64,000 nt of DNA from Verrucomicrobiota bacterium (GCA_023269675.1 JAHFSX010000037.1:1-64000), one strand, 5' to 3'; positions 18,701 to 27,070 are shown, counted from the stretch's first letter. Numbers and translations: made by a program. The notes: generated by a model not told the origin, from the sequence alone.

Positions 18701-20434
18701 AACTTCGACGGCGGCACCTTCCGCGCCCGCACGTCCAGCCAGCTCTTCGGCACCGGCACCGGCTTGCCCAGCGCCGTGAACATCTTTGGCGGCGGCGCCA
18801 CCTTTGACACGTCTAATTTCACGTGTGTCGTGTCCGCCCCCCTGCGGGCGCCTGCGGGCAGCGGAGTCTCCGCGATCGGCGTCACGCCGCGCGGCGGCTA
18901 CATCGGTCCGCCCATGGTGACGATCGCGGGCGGCGGCGGGACCGGCGCCACGGCGGTCGCGCAGTTCGACTCCGCCAGCGGCACCGTCAACGGCATCGTG
19001 GTGACCAGCCCCGGTTTCGGTTACACCTCCAACCCGACCGCGTCCCTCTCCGGCGGCGGGACCAACGTCCAGACCGCAGTCACCGGGGTCACGCGGGTCG
19101 CGAACGCGAGCGGCGGCCTCACCAAGATCGGAACGGGAATGCTGATCCTGGGCGCGACCAACACCTATGGCGGCGCGACCATCGTCAGCAATGGCTTCCT
19201 GCGTTTGGGCATTGCCCAGGGTATTCCCTCCAACAGCGTGCTCAGGCTCGCCGGCGGCTCGCTGGACCTCGGCGGCCTCAGCTACACCAACGGAACGGTC
19301 ATGGTGACGGGCGGAGGGTCGATTGTTAACGGGTCCCTGGCCAGCGGCGGGCTGACCCAGAGCGGCGGCGGCAACTTGGGCTTGGGCGCGTTGTTCAGTT
19401 CGTCAGCGCCGATCCGGATCGACGAGGGCGTGTTACAGATACTGCCGTCGGGGCAGGCGGGCCTGTACGAGGCCCCTGTGGCGGGCTCGTTCAACACCAC
19501 CGATGCCATGTCCACCGGCATCGTGACGCGTCTCACGACCCGGATGGCCAACCTGGCGTATTACGAGCCTTATAACACGACCTGGATCTACTCCGGTTTC
19601 CTCTGGAACCGCGCCTCGACCAATGCCACCTGGACCTTCGCCGAGAACTTCGACGATGCCGTCCTGCTGAAAATCGACGGCAACACGCTGCTGAACGACG
19701 GGGGCTGGAGTGTGCCCACTTATTCGACCTACACGCTCACGCCCGGCGCGCACGCCTTCGAGGTCCGCTTCGGGCAAGGTGTCGGCGGTGGCGGTATCGT
19801 CGACGGGCGTAATGCGAGTAGCCTTTCGTGGTGGAAAACGAACACCTTCAGCTTCGGCGTGGACTATCAGGGCCGCAATGAAACCAACATCGCGAACTAC
19901 ATGGCGCTGACCGATCCCGGTGACGGCAGCCTGCTGTCCCTCAATGCCGTGACCGGCGGCCTGACCAACCGGATCAGCGCGACAGCCTCGCTGGACCTCG
20001 GCGCTGCGGGCGTTCTGGATCTCGGCACAAATACCCAGAGCCAGACCCTCGCGAACCTGAGCGGTTCGGGCACCGTCTCCAACGGTGCGCTGGCGGTCAC
20101 CGGCGCGATCACACCCGGCGGCACGAACGCGGTCGGCTGGCTGACGGTCGCCAACAGCGCCGGCCTCTCGGGCACGCTGCGGATGGACGTCGCGACGGAC
20201 GGCACCAGCGACCGGTTGGTGATCAGGGGCAACCTGAATCTCTCCAGCCTCAGCCTCGAGATCGCGAACCCCGCGCAGCTCAACCGGCAGAAGCAATACA
20301 CGCTCGTGACGTGCGACGGCGCGCTGTCGGGCACGTTCGGCTCCGTGACCGTTCCCAACCGCTGGCACGTGGTCTATGCCTCCGGCACGGTGAAGCTGAT
20401 CTTTGCGGACGGCACGCTAATCAGGGTGCTCTAG
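15713..20434 (+). CDS. Giant secreted autotransporter-associated beta-strand-repeat protein
   Basis: 1573 residues with a signal peptide (hydrophobic 12-27, cleavage near AYA-AS). It is rich in Gly, Thr, Ser and Asn and carries repeated beta-helix units of the autotransporter-associated type, for example 'GTGTWYVSGSNTYSGATAV', 'LGAGKVVLAGQNTYMGPTSV' and 'IGTGMLILGATNTYGGATIV'. Residues about 1260-1365 resemble a PA14-like beta-sandwich (YYEPYNTTW..., 'FDDAVLLKIDGN'). The final 60 residues ('LNRQKQYTLVTCDGALSG' ... GTLIRVL) match the ends of the two repeat proteins at 32-38 kb. No C-terminal beta-barrel, LPXTG or PEP-CTERM signal is visible. Probably a surface or secreted filament or adhesin; export after Sec is unexplained. 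Confidence 0.85.
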   Translation: MRLSAPVFELPLPLTLLAILGAGAAYAASGTWNGTENGAWTNGANWSASPYPSGADTATFTNAGNGQTTLDLAGLSSIKSLTFDTATVVPYTIGAGGANVQTLVAPDAGAITLAPAAAADQTIAAAVQLQGNYTIANNNAARTLTLNTVTNTAADKTVTFSGTGAVTLLGNLSANNGTLAVSANGTGALTLSGSNNQIKFLSVNGDNAVINLSSGSLTTFNDGGGDNLNASKDAVINGPGAIKLSSNGSSDPANNWVANGKTLTINAKLTGATGLEYWHNNNFGTIALGGQNDFTLNVIMNAAGTFSVTNVGNQGSTTSNLGSGTKVTFNSSSGGPSCLRYTGSGEQSNRILEFSKDGIVEQAGGSGNMKFTSDVTSAGNLTVTLRGSTAGTGEIAGAIPSSTSVAKSGTGTWYVSGSNTYSGATAVNAGNLVLCGTKGAIRSSSGLSLTGGAFVLLNSATTNNADRIADTIPVILNGGTFCFSNDLTVANFSESLGTLTVNSSNSTVAATQAADGGTSTVRFASIVRLNTGATVNFTGAGLGDSDRNRIFITTQGDGLIGTWATVNGTSYAAYSSSRGVYASSGPVADIAARGYSVITNDATLVARISLPGEDGPIVLETSPVSSVGSLIQNSTTPAVVTTTNTLFKLSEIVVAADKESLTVGTVPGEGALSTLSPGGSLSLENNSLNTVLTVNANVVPNTAACGLVKLGAGKVVLAGQNTYMGPTSVRKGELIFGGGNHAIGQLSVGDASFILTNAAASLVYVSTNSAYIGYNAGEFGRMVMGGNYAWAGYPYLKYSNQTTLVIGNSGRGILTLQDNASVTQRFYVGSNSGSAGAVYQNGGVMHNWGGVSSDSRIGVYGYGYYELNSGTFTNNGWTQLGFDPQAVGILKQTGGAFKMGNVYDGNLGISRGGTGVVYLADGTFNAAAQVNVGDSLDNGTTKGFAEFTVAGGTAEINGNVFMADRDNMFAAVNLKGGTLAANMISRATRATSLSFVNFDGGTFRARTSSQLFGTGTGLPSAVNIFGGGATFDTSNFTCVVSAPLRAPAGSGVSAIGVTPRGGYIGPPMVTIAGGGGTGATAVAQFDSASGTVNGIVVTSPGFGYTSNPTASLSGGGTNVQTAVTGVTRVANASGGLTKIGTGMLILGATNTYGGATIVSNGFLRLGIAQGIPSNSVLRLAGGSLDLGGLSYTNGTVMVTGGGSIVNGSLASGGLTQSGGGNLGLGALFSSSAPIRIDEGVLQILPSGQAGLYEAPVAGSFNTTDAMSTGIVTRLTTRMANLAYYEPYNTTWIYSGFLWNRASTNATWTFAENFDDAVLLKIDGNTLLNDGGWSVPTYSTYTLTPGAHAFEVRFGQGVGGGGIVDGRNASSLSWWKTNTFSFGVDYQGRNETNIANYMALTDPGDGSLLSLNAVTGGLTNRISATASLDLGAAGVLDLGTNTQSQTLANLSGSGTVSNGALAVTGAITPGGTNAVGWLTVANSAGLSGTLRMDVATDGTSDRLVIRGNLNLSSLSLEIANPAQLNRQKQYTLVTCDGALSGTFGSVTVPNRWHVVYASGTVKLIFADGTLIRVL

Positions 20435-20457
20435 CGGCGCGGTCGTTTCTGACGGAA

Positions 20458-20494
20458 AAACGTGCGGACGCCTGTCGCCCGCACGTTTCTTTTA
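20458..20494. terminator. Intrinsic terminator, probably bidirectional
   Basis: A perfect 10-bp stem (20458-20467 with 20479-20488) is followed by CTTTTATT on the plus strand and by a run of five T on the minus strand. It sits between the convergent repeat-protein and acetyltransferase genes. Confidence 0.85.
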
Positions 20495-20523
20495 TTCCCC
20501 GCTCCGAAAGTTAGCGGAACGCC

Positions 20524-20961
20524 TCAGAAATGACCCGGCTCCGTGAACCCTTTCTCTTCCATGCTCGCTGCATTCTGGAAAAGAGCCATGCCCGTCATCA
20601 TTTTGCGGAATCCGAGCGTCCGATAAAAATCCTCTTTGCCGGGCGATGCATAGAGGATGACATTGCAGGATGTGAGCCTGGCCAGAACATGCTGCACGAC
20701 GGTTTTGCCGATGCCTTTTCCCTGGGATTCGGGAAGCACCGCGACATCGTAGACGGCCGCCTGGTAGACCCCGTCGGAAATCGCTCGGCCAAAACCGACC
20801 AACTGACCGCCTTGATAGACAAAAACGGTCGTATGGCTGGCCTCAAACGCCCGTCTGTGCGCCTCGGGCTCATGGCACGCCATGCCCACGCGCTTGAGGG
20901 TTTCCGCCACGCGCGCCCAGTCCACGCCGGCGCAACCGTATTTCACTTCCACCTCCGCCAT
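20524..20961 (-). CDS. GNAT-family N-acetyltransferase
   Basis: 145 residues from the chosen start. The GNAT core is clear: beta-4 'YDVAVLPESQGKGIGKTVV', with the acetyl-CoA pyrophosphate loop QGKGIG at residues 80-85, and the C-terminal 'FYRTLGFRKM' typical of beta-5 to beta-7. It is cytoplasmic and transfers acetyl from acetyl-CoA to an amine. The substrate is unknown. The start at 20961 is preceded by AAAGG at a suitable distance; in-frame codons upstream encode an Arg/Cys-rich stretch unlike the family. It converges on the giant repeat-protein gene across a terminator. Confidence 0.88.
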   Translation of the reverse strand: MAEVEVKYGCAGVDWARVAETLKRVGMACHEPEAHRRAFEASHTTVFVYQGGQLVGFGRAISDGVYQAAVYDVAVLPESQGKGIGKTVVQHVLARLTSCNVILYASPGKEDFYRTLGFRKMMTGMALFQNAASMEEKGFTEPGHF

Positions 20962-21098
20962 TGAAGCCTTTCGTTTGGTCTTATGAAATCGTCGCGTCGA
21001 GCGGCATCTGCAGAACAGAACCGGGCGCCGCCTCCGAATATGGGGCCAGTGTAACATAGCCCGTTGTCAGGGCCAGCGATAAACGCCGCGCCCGAAGG

Positions 21099-22838
21099 TC
21101 ACTCCGCGAGAAGGCGCAGCACGCAATCCTCCCCCAGCCAAGGCGAACGCAGGGTCTGGGTCCGGCCGCCCGCGACGGTACCGCCCGCCTGGGCCGCCCC
21201 GTCGCGCACGCGGCACCATTCGGCCGCGAACGCCCCGTCGGCCGCGGCCAGGTCCACGGTCAGTCCAGGCGTCCGGGCGGCGTCGACGCGCGCCTCGCGT
21301 CCGTCGGCGGCGGCGTTCGGGTGGTAGATCAGAAACTCCTGCCGCGCGCGCCGCATACAGGCGGGGGCTCGCGCGCCGGCCGCACCGTCCGCGTCCTTGG
21401 CCAGCCCCGGATCCGCTTCGAATCCGGAGAGCTCAATGTGCCGTGCGGCGAAGTAGCTGCGGATGTGCCGCGCCGCATCCAGCCCGGTCAGCGCGTCGCG
21501 GAACACGAGATCCCTGTTCCAGCGACTGGGCGCCGCGCGCTTCCCGGTCTGTGTATAGGGCTGCAGGAGCCACCAGCGCCCGCCGTAAGTGGCCGAGCCG
21601 CCCGAGAACAGCCAGGCCCAGTAGAGACGGCGCTGCCAATACGCCATGTGCGCCGGATCCCGGTCCGTCCCGTGGTCCTGCTCGTAGCGGTCCTCCCCCA
21701 GGAAGACCGGCTTGGCGCAGTCCCGGTAGCGCGCGCATTCCGCCGCGCCCAGATCGTGCTCATTCTCAAGGTGGATGTAGCTGGCCCATGTCTCGCCGCC
21801 GAAGGGAAAAACCTCGCGGCGCGCGGGCCCGGTTGAACGCGGGTGCTGCCACGGATCGTTCCGCTCCAGGTAGCGGCCGACCTCGCGGGCGAAGGCGTTG
21901 TTGTTTGGGAATTTCTCGCCGTAGTGGACGTCGTTGGCGATCAGCCAGAACAGCTGCGGATAGGCCGCGTAGCGCGCCACGAGCTGCCGCAGGGCGCGCT
22001 CCCTCTGCGCCGCGGACAGCCCCGTCCAGAAGCCCTCGTCACGGCTGCGGTCGGCCACGGGGAAGAGGATCAGCTGTACGGCCAGGCCGGGCCGGTTGTC
22101 GAGCAGCCAGCGCAGCCGCCGGTCCGCGCACTGGAGATTGTCGAACCGCAGCCGCGTGGCGCCCTCGTCCTCGAAGATCCAGTCCGTCCACTGTTCGCGC
22201 CGCTCGCGGAAGCCGTGCGCGTCACCCGCGAGAAAGCAGCGCACCGAGGTGACGCCCAGTCCGACAGCCTCGGAAACATAGTCCTGCGCGTCCCGCTCGG
22301 CGACCGGCGCGCCATCCCCGTCGTGCGTGCAGAGCAGGAAATAGGCGGTGTCGCTGACGTTCAGGAACCAGCGGCCGTCTTCCGTCATCCACTGGCGGGG
22401 ATTCGCCGGATGGGGCAGCAGCCGTCCGCACAGCGCGGAGTCCGCCGCCTCGAACGCGCCGCCGCGCCCGTCGAGCGCCGGGTCCGACGCGCAGCGCGAG
22501 GTCCAGAGCCAGCGGCCCGTGCCGCCGACGTAGACGCGCGCCCGCCAGGTGTCTCCGCCGTCGAAGAACGCGTGGACCGTCTGCGCGCTCCGTCCTACGG
22601 CGGGAGTGAACGTCACGGTCACATCCGTGTCGAACGGGTTAGCGACGCCGCCGTTGCCGGTCAGCGCGATCTCGTGAACGCCGAAACGGGCGGCCGGACC
22701 GGCCCCCTCGGAAAAGCCGGCAGCCGGGGCGCCGCGCGCGGCGGGCACCGCAAACCCGCCGCACAGCACGCCGAGCAGCACGGCCAGCGCCGCGCGGCCT
22801 CTGAGCGCGGACATCCGATGAACTCTGTTCATTCCCAT
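21099..22838 (-). CDS. Secreted glycoside hydrolase-like protein (DUF5060 + DUF4038)
   Basis: 579 residues with a signal peptide (hydrophobic about 13-33). An N-terminal beta-domain of DUF5060 type ('GNGGVANPFDTDVTVTF' to 'GRWLWTSRC') is followed by a DUF4038-like TIM barrel starting 'MTEDGRWFLNVSDTAYFLL'. Candidate catalytic carboxylates are in IHLENEHD and FLGEDRYE; a glutamate near the barrel end ('KPVFLGEDRYE') fits a retaining clan-A nucleophile. Related enzymes (GH140 group) cut pectic side chains such as apiosyl bonds. The ATG at 22838 is preceded by GGAGGAGAAG, an excellent Shine-Dalgarno. It is 83 bp downstream of rnhB on the same strand, probably by chance. Substrate is unproven. 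Confidence 0.78.
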   Translation of the reverse strand: MGMNRVHRMSALRGRAALAVLLGVLCGGFAVPAARGAPAAGFSEGAGPAARFGVHEIALTGNGGVANPFDTDVTVTFTPAVGRSAQTVHAFFDGGDTWRARVYVGGTGRWLWTSRCASDPALDGRGGAFEAADSALCGRLLPHPANPRQWMTEDGRWFLNVSDTAYFLLCTHDGDGAPVAERDAQDYVSEAVGLGVTSVRCFLAGDAHGFRERREQWTDWIFEDEGATRLRFDNLQCADRRLRWLLDNRPGLAVQLILFPVADRSRDEGFWTGLSAAQRERALRQLVARYAAYPQLFWLIANDVHYGEKFPNNNAFAREVGRYLERNDPWQHPRSTGPARREVFPFGGETWASYIHLENEHDLGAAECARYRDCAKPVFLGEDRYEQDHGTDRDPAHMAYWQRRLYWAWLFSGGSATYGGRWWLLQPYTQTGKRAAPSRWNRDLVFRDALTGLDAARHIRSYFAARHIELSGFEADPGLAKDADGAAGARAPACMRRARQEFLIYHPNAAADGREARVDAARTPGLTVDLAAADGAFAAEWCRVRDGAAQAGGTVAGGRTQTLRSPWLGEDCVLRLLAE

Positions 22839-22921
22839 CTTCTCCTCCGCGAGCGCTACCACACCGCCGCGCGCCGCGCCCGACGCAAGCCGGCGCCCTC
22901 CGCGCGGAGTCGGAGGCTCAT

Positions 22922-23569
22922 CTAAAACTCGAAGCCGGTCAGCCGCATGTCGGCGTCCTGCACGGGGCGGAAGGTGTGGCGGTGCTCGGGGCAAGAGCCG
23001 CATTTAAAGAGCGCGGCCATGTGCACGTTCGTACCATACCCCTTGTTCGAGGCGAAGCCGTACTGCGGATACTTGGCATGGAGTTTCAGCATGTAATGGT
23101 CGCGGCTGACCTTGGCCATCACGCTCGCCGCCGCGATCAGCAGACTGAGGGCATCGCCTTTGACGATCGCCGTCGAGGGGCACGGCAGGCCCTTCACCGG
23201 GAGACCGTCCACCAGCACGTGCTCCGCCCGGACGGGGAGCGCCTCCACCGCGCGCCGCATGGCGCGGTGCGTGGCGACCAGGATGTTCAGCTCGTCGACC
23301 TCCCGGGCCGAGCACCAGCCGGTGGCGGTGGCAATGCCGGGCGTGCCCGTGAGCAACGCGAAGAACGCCTCGCGCCGCGCGGCGGTGAGCTGTTTGGAGT
23401 CGGTCAGCCCGGCCAGGTCGGAGGCGTACAAAGCTTCGGCCAGCGCGGGCGCGATGACCACGGCGGCGGCGACGACCGGTCCGGCCAGGCACCCGCGCCC
23501 GGCCTCATCCACCCCGGCGAGCACGATGCCGGGACTTTGAGCCCACACCCGTTTTTCGAACGTCAACAT
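22922..23569 (-). CDS. rnhB: Ribonuclease HII
   Basis: 215 residues, the usual length. The catalytic signature 'GVDEAGRGCLAGPV' supplies the first Asp-Glu pair. The third acidic residue is in HVLVDG and the fourth is supplied near 'ASVMAKVSRDHYM'. The protein ends in the conserved 'KGYGTNVHMAAL' and a C-terminal basic region. It removes RNA from RNA/DNA hybrids and starts excision of misincorporated ribonucleotides. The start at 23569 gives the standard N-terminus; upstream in-frame codons look non-coding. It follows the ribosomal-protein operon after a strong terminator, so it is likely transcribed separately. Confidence 0.95.
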   Translation of the reverse strand: MLTFEKRVWAQSPGIVLAGVDEAGRGCLAGPVVAAAVVIAPALAEALYASDLAGLTDSKQLTAARREAFFALLTGTPGIATATGWCSAREVDELNILVATHRAMRRAVEALPVRAEHVLVDGLPVKGLPCPSTAIVKGDALSLLIAAASVMAKVSRDHYMLKLHAKYPQYGFASNKGYGTNVHMAALFKCGSCPEHRHTFRPVQDADMRLTGFEF

Positions 23570-23644
23570 GCGGGGAGTGTACAGGCGAGGCCGGCCGGGG
23601 TTCAAGTCCAGAATGCGCGCCCCAGCTTCGGCCATATAAATGAA

Positions 23645-23676
23645 AAAAGGCGGACGCCCAACGGCGTCCGCCTTTT
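23645..23676. terminator. Strong intrinsic terminator of the alpha operon
   Basis: A perfect 14-bp stem (23645-23658 with 23663-23676) with a 4-nt loop. On the minus strand it is followed by six T, placed 20 bp after the rplQ stop. The plus strand also has a short T-run. Confidence 0.93.
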
Positions 23677-23696
23677 AAACAAGCCTGAAGCGCGAC

Positions 23697-24167
23697 TTAT
23701 TCAGCCGTCTTCGCGGCCGCCTTCTTCTTGGCGGCGGGCTTCTTGGCCGGGGCTTCCTCGGGCGCGGCGGCGGCTTCGGCCACCGGAGCGGCCTCGACGA
23801 CAGCCTTGGCCGGGAGCACGACCCACTGCAGCAGGCACGTCTCCGCACCGTCGCCGCGGCGGTTGCCGAGCTTCATGATGCGGGTGTAGCCGCCGTTGCG
23901 GCCGTCCATCGACGGGACGACGCTGTCGAACAGCATCTGCAGGGCCAGCGGGCTCTGCAGCCGGGAGGCCGCCAGACGGCGGGCCGCCAACGTGCCCTTG
24001 CGGGCCAACGTGACAATCTTCTCGGCGTCCTTGCGCGCCTGTTTCGCCTTAGCCAGCGTGGTCTTGATGCTGCTCTGCAAAATCAGGTTCGTGACAAGGC
24101 TGCTCATGAGCGCCTTGCGGTGCGACATGGACCGGCCGAACTTCTTCATTACTCTCTGATGGCGCAT
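23697..24167 (-). CDS. rplQ: 50S ribosomal protein L17 with Ala/Lys-rich tail
   Basis: 156 residues. The L17 core (about 1-115) starts with the standard 'MRHQRVMKKFGRSMSHRKAL' and contains 'LVTNLILQSSIKTTLAKAKQ'-type sequence. After the core comes a tail of about 40 residues rich in Ala, Glu, Pro and Lys, ending in repeated AAKK-type basic segments that resemble histone-H1 tails. L17 lines the polypeptide exit tunnel, so the tail would be solvent-exposed. It is the last gene of the operon, 21 bp after rpoA, and is closed by a terminator. Confidence 0.97.
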   Translation of the reverse strand: MRHQRVMKKFGRSMSHRKALMSSLVTNLILQSSIKTTLAKAKQARKDAEKIVTLARKGTLAARRLAASRLQSPLALQMLFDSVVPSMDGRNGGYTRIMKLGNRRGDGAETCLLQWVVLPAKAVVEAAPVAEAAAAPEEAPAKKPAAKKKAAAKTAE

Positions 24168-24188
24168 GACTTAAAACCTCAAACAGTG

Positions 24189-25184
24189 TTACTTGTTGCC
24201 TTCGAGCAATTCCGGGTCAAACTTGTAGCCCAGGTAGAGACCCAGCTCGGTCAGCTTGTCCTTGATCTCGTTGAGCGACTTCTTGCCGAAGTTGCGATAC
24301 TTCAGCATGTCGGCTTCCGTCTTCATCGCCAGTTCGCCCACGGTCGTGATGTTGGCGTTGTTCAGGCAGTTGGCGGCACGGACGCTCAGTTCGATCTCGT
24401 TCACGCTCATGTTCAGGATCCGGCGCAGACGGTCACGCTCCTCGTCCACCTTCTTCTCCGCCTCCTCGAACTCCAGCACTTCTTCGCTGTAATCGACGAA
24501 CACGTCGAGGTGGTGGCGCAGCACGGCGGCGGCGGTCTTCAGAGCCTCGTCCGGCGAGACGCGGCCGTCGGTCCAGACATCGAGAATCAGCTTCTCGTAG
24601 TCGGTCCGCTGGCCGACGCGGGTGTTCTCCACGAGGAAGTTCACGCGCGTCACCGGCGAGAAGATGCTGTCGACCGGAATGCGTCCGATCTCCTGCTCAT
24701 CGGCCTTGTTGCCCTCGGCCGGGCAGAACCCGCGGCCGGTGCGGATTTCCGCCTCCAGTTCCAGCGAACCGTCCACGTCGAGCGTGGCGATCACCTGGGT
24801 GGGGTTGAGCACTTCCACCGAGTTTTCGTCGGCGAAGTCGCCGGCGGTCACGACGCAGGGCCCCTTCTTGTGCAGCTTGAGCCAGACGGGGTTGCGGCTG
24901 TAGCTCTTGAGGAGCACGCGTTTGAGGTTGAGGATGATGTCCGTGACATCCTCGCTCACGCCGGTCAACGCGCTGAACTCGTGGTTCGCGCCGCCGACCC
25001 TGACGGAGGTAATCGCGACACCTTCGATTGAAGAGAGCAGGACCCGGCGGAGGGAATTTCCGACGGTACGGGCATACCCGACCTCAAACGGCTCCGCGAT
25101 GAAGCGGGCATAGGTCGCGGTCGCTGTGTTCTCTTCCTTCTGAACGCGCCGGGGCATTTCAAAACGACTCAAACGAATCGGCAT
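24189..25184 (-). CDS. rpoA: RNA polymerase alpha subunit
   Basis: 331 residues, full length. The N-terminal dimerisation domain shows 'GYARTVGNSLRRVLLSSIEG' and 'EFSALTGVSEDVTDIILNLK'. The insert domain and a linker rich in Glu/Lys follow. The C-terminal domain has the DNA-binding helix region 'IELSVRAANCLNNANI' and the ending 'LGLYLG'. It assembles core RNA polymerase and contacts UP elements and activators. It lies between rpsD and rplQ as in most bacteria, with 61-bp and 21-bp gaps. Confidence 0.98.
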   Translation of the reverse strand: MPIRLSRFEMPRRVQKEENTATATYARFIAEPFEVGYARTVGNSLRRVLLSSIEGVAITSVRVGGANHEFSALTGVSEDVTDIILNLKRVLLKSYSRNPVWLKLHKKGPCVVTAGDFADENSVEVLNPTQVIATLDVDGSLELEAEIRTGRGFCPAEGNKADEQEIGRIPVDSIFSPVTRVNFLVENTRVGQRTDYEKLILDVWTDGRVSPDEALKTAAAVLRHHLDVFVDYSEEVLEFEEAEKKVDEERDRLRRILNMSVNEIELSVRAANCLNNANITTVGELAMKTEADMLKYRNFGKKSLNEIKDKLTELGLYLGYKFDPELLEGNK

Positions 25185-25245
25185 GGTTCCGTCCTTTCAG
25201 GCCGCGTACCCCGCAAAAGGGCCGCGGCCGTCAGCACTACTGCGC

Positions 25246-25875
25246 TTAACGCGAATACAATTCGACAACGGCCTGCTCGTCCACGACAGGCGCGATCTGC
25301 TCACGCGTCGGGATACTCAGAATTTCCGCACGGAACGCCTTCTTGTCCAGCGAAAGCCACGTGGGCGTCTGCTGGGTGGTGGCGGCCTCGAGACTGCGCG
25401 TGGCGAAGTCCCGGCTGTGCGGACGGTCACGGACTTCGATCACGTCACCGGCTTTGAGGATCATGGACGGGATCGCGACAGTCTTGCCGTTCACCGCCAA
25501 GTGCCCGTGCAGTACGAACTGACGCGCGGCGCGGCGGGACGAGGCGAAACCGAGGCGGTAGACCAGATTGTCCATACGGGTTTCGAGCAATTGGAGCAGG
25601 ATCTCGCCCGTGACGCCCTTGCGGCGCAGCGCCTCTTTGAAGAAACGCTTGAACTGGAGCTCCTGCATGCCGAACTGGCGGCGCAGGCACTGCTTCTGGC
25701 GCAGCTGCTGGCCGAACTCCGACATCTTGCGACCGCGGCGCGCGCCGTGCTGACCCGGAGCAGGCGTGCCCTGCTCGATCGCGCACTTGGCCATATAGCA
25801 GCGGGCGCCCTTGAGAAACAGCTTCATTCCCTCGCGCCGGCAAATGCGGCAAACGGGACCTGTATATCTGCCCAT
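25246..25875 (-). CDS. rpsD: 30S ribosomal protein S4, zinc-binding (C+) form
   Basis: 209 residues beginning MGRYTGPVCRICRR. Cys9, Cys12, Cys26 and Cys31 give C-x2-C-x13-C-x4-C, the zinc-finger form of S4. The S4 RNA-binding domain is at 'RMDNLVYRLGFASSRRAA' followed by 'LHGHLAVNGKTV'. S4 starts 30S assembly and in many bacteria autoregulates the alpha operon. The start at 25875 is only one base after the rpsK stop, so the two are probably translationally coupled. Confidence 0.97.
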   Translation of the reverse strand: MGRYTGPVCRICRREGMKLFLKGARCYMAKCAIEQGTPAPGQHGARRGRKMSEFGQQLRQKQCLRRQFGMQELQFKRFFKEALRRKGVTGEILLQLLETRMDNLVYRLGFASSRRAARQFVLHGHLAVNGKTVAIPSMILKAGDVIEVRDRPHSRDFATRSLEAATTQQTPTWLSLDKKAFRAEILSIPTREQIAPVVDEQAVVELYSR

Positions 25876-25876
25876 G

Positions 25877-26365
25877 TTAGACTCTCCTCCGTTTGCGCGG
25901 ACGGCAGCCATTGTGCGGAATCGGCGTGCAATCCTTGAGCAGCGTGACGTGGATGCCGGCGGACTGGATCGCCCGCACAGCGGACTCACGGCCCGCACCC
26001 GCGCCTTGAACCCTGACTTCAACCTCGTGCATGCCCTTGGCTACGGCCTGACGGGCGGCGTCCTGCGCCACCATCGTCGCCGCGAACGCGGTGCATTTGC
26101 GCGAGCCCTTGAACCCGGCCTTGCCGGCCGAGCTCCAGGCGATCACGCCGCCGCGGGCGTCCGTGATTGAAACCAGCGTGTTGTTGAATGTGGACCGGAC
26201 ATAGGCAATACCAGCGGGAATGGATTTCCCCTTGCCCTTTTTCTTGGCGGCGTCGGCGACCTTGGCCGGCTCATCGCCCGCGGCCATGACGGCGGCAGCC
26301 TCGCTCAAGACCGGCTGCTCGGGGGCAGCAGCCTGCTCTTCACTTTTGATAGCTTCTTCGCTCAT
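25877..26365 (-). CDS. rpsK: 30S ribosomal protein S11 with N-terminal extension
   Basis: 162 residues. The S11 core starts near residue 50 with 'IAYVRSTFNNTLVSITD' and ends in 'DCTPIPHNGCRPRKRRRV'. Before it is an extension of about 45 residues, first acidic and Ala-rich (SEEAIKSEEQAAAPEQ) and then basic (KKKGKGKS). Typical S11 is about 125-130 residues. The start ATG is well placed 82 bp after rpsM, and no internal start has better support. S11 forms part of the 30S platform near the Shine-Dalgarno cleft. Confidence 0.95.
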   Translation of the reverse strand: MSEEAIKSEEQAAAPEQPVLSEAAAVMAAGDEPAKVADAAKKKGKGKSIPAGIAYVRSTFNNTLVSITDARGGVIAWSSAGKAGFKGSRKCTAFAATMVAQDAARQAVAKGMHEVEVRVQGAGAGRESAVRAIQSAGIHVTLLKDCTPIPHNGCRPRKRRRV

Positions 26366-26447
26366 GCGTCTCAGCCTCTGAAATGCTTGGCGGACACGGC
26401 AGCACCCGTCCCTGAAACAGGACGGGCGTTACCGCGCCAGCGCCGGG

Positions 26448-26861
26448 TTATTTGGCAGCAGGGGACTTGGCCTTGATGGCCGCCCGAGCAGTCTTATCAC
26501 GCACCGCACCCACCGTCCGTTTGCCACCCTTGCGGGTCCGCGCATTGGTGCGGGTCCGTTGACCCCGGACCGGCAGACCGCGCTTGTGGCGCAACCCGCG
26601 GTACGTTCCAATGCTGATCAAACGGCGGATGTTCTGCGAAACCTCGCGGCGCAGATCACCTTCAACTCGGTAGGAGTCCTGAATGAAAGCCACGATCTGC
26701 CGGATCTCGTCCGGCGTCAGATCGTCTGCTTTCTTGGCGGGGTCGACCTTGCAATGCTCGACCACGGCACTGGCCCGCTTGGGACCGATTCCGTGAATGT
26801 ACCGGAGCGCGTACTCGACGCGCTTCTTGCCCGGAATATCCACACCCATCAATCTCGGCAT
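26448..26861 (-). CDS. rpsM: 30S ribosomal protein S13
   Basis: 137 residues. Conserved blocks are 'MGVDIPGKKRVEYALRYIHG' near the start, 'IGTYRGLRHKRGLPVRGQRT' and 'NARTRKGGKR' near the end. A slightly long basic tail (ARAAIKAKSPAAK) follows. S13 contacts the P-site tRNA and the 50S bridge. It starts 15 bp after rpmJ and precedes rpsK. Confidence 0.97.
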   Translation of the reverse strand: MPRLMGVDIPGKKRVEYALRYIHGIGPKRASAVVEHCKVDPAKKADDLTPDEIRQIVAFIQDSYRVEGDLRREVSQNIRRLISIGTYRGLRHKRGLPVRGQRTRTNARTRKGGKRTVGAVRDKTARAAIKAKSPAAK

Positions 26862-26876
26862 GGTGTCCTCTCCAAT

Positions 26877-26990
26877 TTAACCCTGGCGCTGCTTATGGCG
26901 GGGATTCGTACAAATAATGCGGACGACGCCCTTGCGACGCACCACACGGCAACGCTCACAAATGCGCCGCACTGAACTGCGAACTTTCAT
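26877..26990 (-). CDS. rpmJ: 50S ribosomal protein L36
   Basis: A 37-residue gene found by reading the minus strand between map and rpsM. The protein begins MKVRSSVRRICERCR and ends PRHKQRQG. It has the family's zinc ligands: CERC, a third Cys in RIIC and a His in NPRHKQ. The order map-rpmJ-rpsM is common, but infA normally lies just upstream and is missing here. Confidence 0.96.
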   Translation of the reverse strand: MKVRSSVRRICERCRVVRRKGVVRIICTNPRHKQRQG

Positions 26991-27070
26991 GGTCTTTTTT
27001 CCTCGTTCAAAAAAGGTTTTGGATTTAACCAAAAGTCCGTCACCTTGTCTATCAAAAAGTTTGGAAATTC

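Noticed and set aside
26991..27070. Possible infA between map and rpmJ
   Set aside because: Only 80 bp, AT-rich, with no reading frame for a protein of about 72 residues.
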